Of a stretch of 64,000 nt of DNA, positions 56,219 to 64,000 are shown in pieces. Made by a program: the position numbers and the translations under genes. Numbering within the stretch: position 1 is the first letter of the stretch; each line of letters begins with the position of its first letter. The notes beneath the pieces are model-generated. The model worked only from the letters and a program-made list of their open reading frames with translations. It ran no database searches and was not told where the DNA came from. Source of the DNA: Amoebidium appalachense (taxonomy: Eukaryota; Ichthyosporea); contig CAVNZM010000007.1 of the NCBI GenBank assembly GCA_963693365.1, forward strand, positions 434,001 to 498,000, read 5' to 3'.

Positions 56219-57161
56219 CTCACGTAATGATTCCATCAAGTTCAAGGTCGACATCCCTCTCTTCACTGGCATTGATAATGATTCAGGCACGGACTACCAC
56301 ACATGGGCCGAAACCATGTATGTCCAGCTTTCTGGTGCTGGTCTTCTCCACACCATCGCTCCCAGTACGGAGCACCCGGCTACCCGTGAACAGGTCGACA
56401 CTGCCCGTTCCTACCTGTGGCAAGCACTCTCGGTTGACGTGCGTTGTATCCTAGGGTTAACACGCACCACCACACCTGCGGAGATATGGTCGGCCCTATC
56501 TGCCCACTACCTGGAGCAATCTGAGGCCAATCAGTACGACCTTATCGGGCTGTACATGAATTCTACGCCTGAACCTACGGACACCGCGACGAAATACGCC
56601 ATGAAGCTCCGCGGCTACGTGCGGCGCCTGGCCGATTACGGCACACAAATTGGTGATGCTCAAGTGCTGACCAAGCTCACCAACGACCTCGGCAAGGTGC
56701 CTTACTACGAAATGCCTGTCATTGCCTACAAGATGACACCCAAGCCTACCGTAATGGGCCTCCTCCAACAGCTACGGGCATATGAGACCAGCCACCCACG
56801 TGCACGTGTGACTACCAGCTCCGGGCCGGCCGCCTTCACCACACGGGCTCCTCAACCTGTCATCTGCCACGGCTGCGGCAAACCAGGCCACATCAAGTCT
56901 CAGTGCCCCAACGGCAACGGCCAACACAGCAACTCTGGCAACAACCGTGCCAGCACCTACCCCAAGGGTTCCTGCGTCAACCACCCACTGTCTACCAGTC
57001 ACACTACCGCCATGTGCAAGGGGGGCAACCGTGCCAACGGCCGCAAACCTAAGGGTGGTCCCCTCCCGCCTGGGTCCTGCATCAACCACCCTGCCTCTAC
57101 TACCCACACTACGGCACAGTGCAAGGGGGGCTGCCGCTCCCCGGGCTTTCCTCATGTCTAG
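56211..57161 (+). CDS. gag: Copia Gag (capsid plus zinc knuckle), 316 aa
   Basis: The frame opens MGPSRNDSIKFKVDIPLFTG and contains the copia-type capsid (UBN2-like) region with HTWAETMYVQL, the block IWSALSAHYL and the later ATKYAMKLRGYVRRL. A CCHC knuckle is at C219-x2-C222-x4-H227-x4-C232 (CHGCGKPGHIKSQC). Two further GSC-[VI]-NHP-x-STxHTTAxCKGG repeats follow and are probably extra metal-binding motifs. It would package element RNA into virus-like particles. The stop TAG at 57159 overlaps the pol ATG at 57154 (ATGTCTAG). The only ATG lies inside PBS 2, so Gag may use it or an upstream start; no in-frame upstream ATG was seen. Confidence 0.88.
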   Translation: MGPSRNDSIKFKVDIPLFTGIDNDSGTDYHTWAETMYVQLSGAGLLHTIAPSTEHPATREQVDTARSYLWQALSVDVRCILGLTRTTTPAEIWSALSAHYLEQSEANQYDLIGLYMNSTPEPTDTATKYAMKLRGYVRRLADYGTQIGDAQVLTKLTNDLGKVPYYEMPVIAYKMTPKPTVMGLLQQLRAYETSHPRARVTTSSGPAAFTTRAPQPVICHGCGKPGHIKSQCPNGNGQHSNSGNNRASTYPKGSCVNHPLSTSHTTAMCKGGNRANGRKPKGGPLPPGSCINHPASTTHTTAQCKGGCRSPGFPHV

Positions 57162-60100
57162 CAACGACTGTGGCACCAACAAGGTGCTCCTCGACTCTGG
57201 AGCCACTGACCATGTGTGCCCCCGGCCCGATGTGTTCGTCAACATGCGTGCGGCGCCTTACTCCACGGTCCAAGTAGCCGACAAGGGTGCATGTGCAGTG
57301 CTTGGGGTGGGCGACGTGTTCTTTTCCAGCACCATCGACGGCGTTACTGCGGTGCATCAGCTGACGGATGTACTCTACGTGCCCTCCATCCCCGACACTC
57401 TCATCAGTGTGTTCACGGCATCTACCAACGGCGTTTTACCCCGCTTTGACACCCGCGGCGGCGTTAAGTTGTACTACGGCGATCAAATTCTGGCCACCGG
57501 CTCGGCTGTCGGCACCAAGCTGTACCACATGGCGGTGTCTCTTCTGCGCGCGGACACAACCCCGGACGCCCAAACCACCACTGCTCCGCGTATCCTCAAG
57601 GTTACTGCCGACCTCAACACGTGGCACTACCGTCTGGGCCATGCTGGCATTGACGCTGTACGCTCGGTCATCAAGTCTGCAGGCCTGTTGGTGGGTGGCG
57701 GTGCCAAGTCTCCGGGTGTGTGTGAGCCCTGTGCCCTCGGCAAAGCCCACCGTGTTGCCTTCTCCGAATCAACCAGCCAAGCTCCCCGGGTCCTAGCCAA
57801 GGTTCACAGCGACATCAGCGGCCCCTTCCCTCCCGCGATCGGTGGTGCTCAGTACTTGGCGACGTTCCACGACGACTTCACCGGCCACACCACGGCCGTG
57901 CCCCTCGTCAAGAAGTCGGACACACTGGCTGCATATGTGACGTACCACAAGGCGGCGGTTACCCAACACGGTGTTCCCATGCAGGTGTTTCAGTCCGACG
58001 GGGGGGCGAGTACATGGGCACGGCCTTCGGGGACTACAACCGTGAGCACGGCATTCGCCATCAGATCACTACCACTGGCACCGGCTCTCCTCAACAGAAT
58101 GGGACTGCCGAACGACTGAACCGGACCCTCCTCGACATGGTTCGGGCACTCCTGCAGCAGTCCGGCCTTCCGGTGGGATTCTGGGCCGAGGCAGCTGTGA
58201 CCGCGGCTTTTATACGCAACATGCTCCCGTCGCGAGCCACCGGCAGCCAATCGTCTCCCGCCCTGCTGTGGACCGGCATTCCTCCCGACTACAGCCGGCT
58301 CCGTGTCTGGGGCTCTCCCTGCTACGTCCATCAACAGGATACACCGAAACTGGCGCCTCGTGCCGTCAAGGGCATCTTCGTGGGCTACCCTCCTAACATC
58401 AAGGGCTACAAGGTCTGGATTCCAGCAGCACACAAGATGACCGTCAGCCGTGACGTGCAGTTCGACGAGGCTGCTATTCTGCACCCCCTCCGTGATGTCC
58501 CATCTGATTGGTCGACCGCACCGGCAATTCATCATTTTTTGGAGTCATCTGATTCGTCAAATCAGCCAGCCAATCACATCGTCCGGAATGATCAGCAATC
58601 TGATTCGTCTCGTCTGTCAGCCAATGGGACAGCGCCGAGTGATCAATTGGACATTCCGATCCTGCCCGAGCCTGCACATCGGCTCCCCCGGACGACCCGT
58701 AGTGGCGCTGTGTACAACGACCAACGTCGAGGCCCGACTGCCAACGTGGCTGCTGCTACGGCCCCCCTTGCCTCCCAGGCTACGGCTCCTGCATCAACAC
58801 CCATCAAGGCTTCCACCATTGTTGTCCCCAAGACTGTCCGGGCTGCACTCAAGAGTCCCCAGCGTCTGAAATGGGAGGAGGCTGCACACCGTGAGCTCAA
58901 GGCCCTGGAAGACAACGGCACCTTCACCCTTGTGCCCCGTCCAGAGGATGGCTCCACTGTCATTCCGGTCGGCTGGGTCTTTACGGTCAAGCAGGACAAC
59001 GTCGGCAACGTCACTGCTTTCAAGGCCCGGCTTGTGGCCCGGGGCAACTACCAGCAGCCTGGCCAGGACTATTTCGTCACCGAGTCACCTGTGGCTGCAC
59101 TGGCTACCATCCGGCTGGTTTTGGCTACCTCCGTGGCCCAAGGTCTGCCTCTGCGCCACATCGACGTCAACACAGCATTCCTCAACGGCACCGTCAACGA
59201 GACCATCTACATTGAGCAGCCCCCTGGCTTCGTCAACCCCTCGGCCCCCCATGCTGTCGGCTTGCTCCACAAGGCGCTCTACGGCCTAAAACAGGCACCG
59301 CGCCAGTGGTATGAGGCCCTCCGTGACCATCTCCTCGACCAAGGCTTCATTGTGAGTGCTGCTGACCCGTGCCTGTTCATCAAGAATGCCGGGACCCCAA
59401 CGTTTATTGCCCTTGCTGCCTACGTGGATGACTTCACCGTGACGGCCGCCACTGATGCGCTCATCGACGATTTTTTCACCAAGCTGGATGCTCGTTTCTC
59501 TGCCAAGGACCTGGGTCGTCCTACCCTGCTCATCGGGCACACTCTTACCTGGCTGGAGGACGGGTCTCTGCGTCTGGGCCATCGTCAACACATCATCGAC
59601 TTGGCTGCCCGTTTTCGTCTCACCCACATGTCCGGCACCAAGACCCCCATCGTCCCGGGCCAGGCCAGTGAAAGCAACAAGACCCCAGCCCACAGCAAGA
59701 AGGAGGACTATGCCAGCCTGGTCGGTGCCCTGCTGTGGATTGCGCGTACCACCCGCCCCGACATTTCCCAGGCTCTGGGAGTCCTTACTCGACACATTCA
59801 TGCGCCCACCGTCACCCACTGGACTATGGCTACCAGAATTGTAAGCTACCTGCTGGCCACCATCGACCTGGGTATTGTCTACCGTCCCGGCCCCCCCACC
59901 CTTGTTGGCTACTCCGACTCCGACTACGCCGAGGACCGCGACACCCGGCGCTCCACCACGGGCTATGTCTTCTTCATCAACTCCTCCCCTGTGTCCTGGG
60001 TGTCTCGGCTCCAGTCCATCACCACCCACAGCTCCACTGAGGCTGAATTTGTGGCCATGTCTGCTGCTACGAACGAGGCCATATGGCTCAACTATGTGAT

Positions 60101-60371
60101 GGACGACCTGGGCCTTAATCCTATCGATGAGCCCACCCCGGTGCCCATCCATGGGGACAATGAGTCTGCCCGGGCCCTGCTGGACACCCTGGGGGTTAAG
60201 CCCAAGACCAAGCACATCGACGTCCGCTACTGCTCCGTCAAGGAACATCACCTGCTGGGCAACATCACTGTGGTCCCGGTGGCTTCTGCTGACAACAAGG
60301 CCGACATGTTCACCAAGGCCCTGTCTGCCTCTTTCTTCACCAAGGCCGTGGGGATGCTCAACATGTGCTGA
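57154..60371 (+). CDS. pol: Copia Pol (protease, integrase, reverse transcriptase, RNase H), one frameshift
   Basis: First frame 57154-58008: protease LLDSGATDHVC; GAG-pre-integrase HYRLGHAG and CEPCALGKAHR; integrase core HSDISGPFP, FHDDFTGH and FQSDGG. Second frame 58014-60371: integrase end (SPQQNGTAERLNRTLLDM), RT (KARLVARGNYQQPGQDY, HIDVNTAFLNG, LKQAPRQWYEAL, YVDDF) and RNase H (YSDSDYAEDRDTRRSTTGY, HGDNESARALLD, KHIDVRY). The frames are joined at a 7-G run at 58000-58006; one more or two fewer G would restore the frame, so an assembly or sequencing slip is as likely as a mutation. Pol is in the +1 frame relative to Gag. The integrase-before-RT order defines Ty1/copia. Confidence 0.9.
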
Positions 60372-60541
60372 GCACCCGTCATCAACCAACTGCGCCCTCA
60401 TACTTCAGGGGGGGGAGAGAGTTGCATCCGACTGTGCAACTACGTGTACCATACTAAAATTGAGTAGGGAAATCTTTATTGTCTGTATTTTGTGCACCTG
60501 AAGCACTCGAGCTCAGTTGCATTAATTCATACCACAATTAT

Positions 60542-60556
60542 CCAATTGAGTAGGGG
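60542..60556 (+). promoter_or_regulatory. Polypurine tract before the 3' LTR
   Basis: CCAATTGAGTAGGGG abuts the LTR start. A shorter twin AATTGAGTAGGG lies upstream at about 60460, and a GGGGGGGGAGAGAG run at about 60408. The assignment of the priming tract is inferred from its position and its copy before LTR B. Confidence 0.55.
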
Positions 60557-61321
60557 TGTTGGAGTACACTGGTACTCCCGGCTAGCAATGTCTGTTAGAG
60601 AAAGTTTCTGAGCAATTGAATAATTGTTTCAACACTCACTCGAGTGCATAGAGCTTTTGTTTACGGTCATATTCATATATGGTAGTTATATGTTTGAGCC
60701 AAAACTGTACCAATGACGAGCTTCACTAGCAACGTGCTAATTGTGCTCATTAATTAATATTCCCGGTTCAGATGATGTCATGTCTATATTTGCCACAGGA
60801 TTCTATTCTTAGAGTGGTAGTGTGCTTTATTCCCGGATATTCTCAGAATATTTTTAGTTGTGTGAAGTAAGATTTACGTTTAACTGCAATTGGTGTGTTA
60901 AACACGTTTATTTGTGTGCTTTAGTGCAAGTTAACTAGCCACTCAACGTGCACAGTTAACTTTTATATCTTTAACGACTTGTTTTCATTGTGCTCTCTTT
61001 TCGGCCATGCTGTCCATGGCCCACCACCAGGGTGCACACGAGGCCACCATGAGGTGGCCAACGACTATATAAAGCAGTGCCTCCCATGTCACAAACATGG
61101 GAAGCAGAACGTTTGATTTACACTTTTCTACTGTCGTTTTCAGTGCACAAAACACATAGACAAGTTACCCATCATACACGACACTATGTCTGACAACTTA
61201 CAGTTGCAGCAACTAGTCCAACTACTGGAGCAGAGGTTGGCCTCACAAGATGCAATCATTTCTGACTTACAGAAGGAACAACGTGCACTAGAACTAGCTT
61301 CTATGAACACGATGTCCAACA
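60557..61321 (+). repeat. 3' LTR (type A) of the copia element
   Basis: Same 765-bp length as the 5' LTR. Differences seen are one T/G in the T-run after GAGC, one A/T in TCTATAATTGCC, and one A/C in GCTGTACATGG. The internal ATG frame is preserved. The LTR is followed by a G-run. Confidence 0.95.
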
Positions 61322-62050
61322 GGGGGGGGGGGAAGGAGAAAGAGCAGCACGAACAAACAAAACCAAAACAAGCAAACAATGCGGGCAAGAAGCCCCAACA
61401 TCAAAAAGTCAAACACAGCAACCCGACAGAAGAGAACAAGGGTGTGGAGTGAGAGGCCCAAAAAGGACCCCAACAGAAAAAAGGGGGCACCACACCAAAC
61501 CAACCAACCAAATGCCGAGAGAAACAGGACAAAGAGCCGGTACCCACCATGGGTGCAACATGCAAGATCACATGTGAGCACAAGAAACGAAACACGGAAA
61601 CAACAGCAGCCATAGGACAAAGAGCCCCAGACCCACAGGGTCTGCCTCAACTATTCCTAACAGGACAAAGAGCCGACCCACCAGAAACGAAAACGGAAAC
61701 AACAGCAGCCAAGGACAAGAGCCGACCCACACAGCAAACTCCGGAAGAGCCAACGAATTGGGGCGGCGAATGGCAATAGAACCCCTGCCGCCAAAGGAAC
61801 GCCATGGATGCAATAATATTGCTGGTATGTCAATGTATACAGTACCAATACCCTCATTGTCATATCCCGCTGATATGAATATATATCTAGTATTGTTACA
61901 CGCACTGAGTGCCATACATTACCATGCAACTCGAGCCGGCACCAACGCGAAACAACACCAATCAACAGAAATGATATGGATATACTGTATTCGCATATGC
62001 ACAGAACGCATTATATTAGCAATATTATAGAAATACAAGATTTAAATTTT
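61322..62050. other. Purine-rich non-coding interval with short internal repeats
   Basis: After the G-run, the A-rich sequence repeats AGGACAAAGAGCC four times (near 61531, 61614, 61663, 61711, the last missing one A) and GGAAACAACAGCAGCC twice. No protein domain was recognised. It may be the 5' or 3' part of another element. Confidence 0.45.
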
Positions 62051-63446
62051 ATGAAAAACTACTCCGGGACGTGTGTTGCCTCTAGGGGGACATCCCCTTG
62101 GACGAAAGTGAACCTGCAATGGTTGTAAACCACGGCAAGCCCCCAGTCATCAATTTATTGATCCGTGAGGTCCATGTGCCCAAAAAACGGGGGAAGGCTT
62201 CGCCCCGTGAAAAAACAGCACGTATGTGTGGATCAATGGGGGTTGTGTGTGGGTGTAGGTGGGTGGGTGAAAAGGAATATATAGCTGTAAGGTGTGGATG
62301 CTAAACACAGAAGATGTGTTTGTAGCTTGCTGATCTGCTAAAAACTGTCGTGCTTATATACCTAAGCCTACCGATCTGAACCAATCAAAAATCGATCTAG
62401 TGATATGTGAAATCTGATCCGAGCCAATCATAACTCGGTCTAGTGATTGTGGTATTGATGTTTTGACTGGCTAATAGGTGCCCGTGTGCGGGCAGCCAAC
62501 CGCTAACTGCTAAAAAGAAATGAAGCCTACATGGTTATGTTGGTATCGAACACCCATCCTACGTGTTACCAGAAAAATATTATTAATAATTCCACAAATA
62601 AACCAAGAAAAAAACCAATAAAATCGCGAGTGATAAGAATGATACATAAACAGAGGTGATAATACACTCCCAACACATTACAAATAGAATATGTAAGTAG
62701 TCCAATCAAGAACATAAGCCATACGAAGATACCACCACCATAAAGATATAATGTTGATAATGCATATATATTATAAATATCACACTCTATGAAAACTACT
62801 TCGGGACGTGTGTTGCCTCTAGGGGGACATCCCCTTGGACGAAAGTGAACCTGCAATGGTTGTAAACCACGGCAAGCCCCCAGTCATCAATTTATTGATC
62901 CGTGAGGTCCATGTGCCCAAAAAACGGGGGAAGTCTTCACCCCGTGCGTGAAAAAACAGCACGTATGTGTGGATCAATGGGGGTTGTGTGTGGGTGTAGG
63001 TGGGTGGGTGAAAAGGAATATATAGCTGTAAGGCTGTGGATGCTAAACACAGAAGATGTGTTTGTAGCTTGCTGATCTGCTAAAAACTGTCGTGCTTATA
63101 TACCTAAGCCTACCGATCTGAGCCAATCAAAAATCGATCTAGTGATATGTGAAATTTGATCCGAGCCAATCATAACTCGGTCTAGTGATCTGTGGTATCT
63201 GATGTTTTGACTGGCTAATAGGTGCCCGTGTGCGGGCAGCCAACCGCTAACTGCTAAAACACGAAATGAAGCCTACATGGTTATGTTGGTATCGAACACC
63301 CATCCTACGTGTTTACCCAGAAAAATATTTATGTCAATAATTTCCACAAATAAAACCTCTATGAAAACTACTTCGGGACGTGTGTTGCCTCTAGGGGGAC
63401 ATCCCCTTGGACGAAAGTGAACCTGCAATGGTTGTAAACCACGGCA
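62051..63446. repeat. Three large direct repeats
   Basis: Copies start at 62051, 62789 and 63361 with ATGAAAACTACTTCGGGACG (copy 1 varies slightly). Copies 1 and 2 share about 550 bp, including TTATATACCTAAGCC and several CCAATCA-like boxes. Copy 1 carries an additional segment of about 185 bp at its end. Copy 3 is cut after 86 bp, close to the recombinase gene. They could be terminal repeats of the recombinase-bearing element or a separate tandem family. Confidence 0.85.
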
Positions 63447-63474
63447 CGAGAGCAGTATGCTTGCTCCAAAGGTT

Positions 63475-64000
63475 TCACTTAAGAATAGAGGCGAATACAC
63501 GTGTGGTGGTGGCAGCAATGGAGGCCGGACGAAGTCGAGTATAGATCAGGAAGCAGTCGGAGGACCACCGGCCGAGTTGTTTGATCCGGGAGTCGTCGAC
63601 CCCGGCCTCAGCCAGTGCTGTGGCCCCCCCGATGCGGAGGCTGTGTCCGGCAAACCGGGAGGGTGAGAGGCCTGCCCGGGAGAGGAGGGCACGGAAATCG
63701 GCAGAGAAAGCACTCTTGGTGTAGGGGATGCCACCGAGACTGAAGAGGGGGTCGTCGGGTTGACCGGACGTTGTAGCCAGGAACTGCCGGAGGAGATGGG
63801 CTGGGGAGAAGTGGGTGAGGGGCAGGGCAGCTAGGGTGACGTTGACACCTCGGGCCTGTACATCCGTCTTAGAGGTTGGCAGGTGGAGGGTGGCATGGGA
63901 CAAAGTCCCGGTGGGGGTGTAGCTGAAGGTCACGTCCTTCCGTTTAACGTGACGGGACGGGTCGAAAGAAGTCAGGGTCTTGGAGGTAAATTCCCCTGAA
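63475..64000 (-). CDS. Tyrosine recombinase of a DIRS/Ngaro- or Crypton-like element, C-terminal part
   Basis: The minus-strand frame is open from the right window edge to the TGA at 63475, about 175 residues. It contains EFTSKTLTSFDPSRHVKRKD, a segment LHLPTSKTD, and the catalytic block HSLRIGGATALAEAGV with GRWSSDCFLIYTR, giving the H-x-x-R, W/H and Tyr-nucleophile signature of tyrosine recombinases. The GRWSSD-x6-Y form is typical of eukaryotic YR transposons (DIRS, Ngaro, Crypton). Reverse transcriptase or RNase H would lie outside the window, so the class cannot be decided. The gene is partial at its 5' end. Confidence 0.85.
   Translation of the reverse strand, partial: SGEFTSKTLTSFDPSRHVKRKDVTFSYTPTGTLSHATLHLPTSKTDVQARGVNVTLAALPLTHFSPAHLLRQFLATTSGQPDDPLFSLGGIPYTKSAFSADFRALLSRAGLSPSRFAGHSLRIGGATALAEAGVDDSRIKQLGRWSSDCFLIYTRLRPASIAATTTRVFASILK

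Larger units (their letters stand above)
54747..61321 (+). mobile_element. Composite Ty1/copia retrotransposon with 765-bp LTRs
   Basis: Outer LTRs 54747-55511 and 60557-61321 have equal length and only three differences that I can see, so insertion is recent. Both flanks are G-runs, consistent with insertion into a G-tract and a GGGGG target duplication. The order is LTR A, primer-binding site, short spacer, polypurine-like tract, second LTR (B), second primer-binding site, gag, pol (PR-INT-RT-RH, copia order), polypurine tract, LTR A. One frameshift in integrase is the only obvious lesion. Confidence 0.92.

Noticed and set aside
62530-62570. tRNA-like B box (GGTATCGAACACCC) in the direct repeats
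   Set aside because: There is no matching A box or cloverleaf nearby; one weak box is not enough for a tRNA or SINE call.

Overview
This is eukaryotic nuclear DNA. Five protein-coding genes can be rebuilt in full from GT-AG exons with consistent phase, and a sixth is cut by the left edge. The introns and convergent spacers are filled with homopolymers, (GT)n/(CA)n tracts and minisatellites. Most of the long apparent ORFs are translations of those repeats. The gene set (lysosomal hexosaminidase, a LENG8/THP3-type SAC3 protein, RFC4, CMSS1, and an SH3-RING-TRAF zinc-finger protein) together with copia, gypsy, LINE and tyrosine-recombinase elements fits a protist, alga or unicellular relative of animals. 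I cannot name the species from the sequence.

Layout. 1-2099 (minus): start of an ECM4-type glutathionyl-hydroquinone reductase gene that runs off the left edge. 3035-11009 (plus): beta-hexosaminidase, 7 exons, with a LINE reverse-transcriptase remnant in intron 4. 12424-23963 (minus): LENG8/THP3-like protein, 12 exons. 24456-33012 (plus): RFC4, 11 exons. 34972-40607 (minus): CMSS1-like, 7 exons. 41246-47230 (plus): SH3-RING-TRAF-type protein, 6 exons. From about 48.7 kb the window is repeat and transposon territory: a 34-bp GC-rich minisatellite, a decayed Ty3/gypsy pol, a young and composite Ty1/copia element with 765-bp LTRs, three large direct repeats, and the C-terminal half of a tyrosine recombinase running off the right edge.

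The genes form three head-to-head pairs (ECM4/HEX, LENG8/RFC4, CMSS1/SH3-RING-TRAF). Their divergent spacers of about 0.5-0.9 kb are nearly free of simple repeats and carry CCAAT or E2F-like sites. The convergent spacers and introns are saturated with repeats. No operon-like organisation is seen.

The strongest unexplained signals are: (1) exon edges that have been tandemly copied into the neighbouring intron or 3' flank at four places in two genes; (2) long C-tracts placed 6-14 nt after the 5' splice site in about ten introns, always in the sense strand; (3) a copia element in which a second, different 392-bp LTR with its own TATA box and primer-binding site lies between the outer LTR and gag; and (4) an SH3-RING-TRAF zinc-finger domain order.
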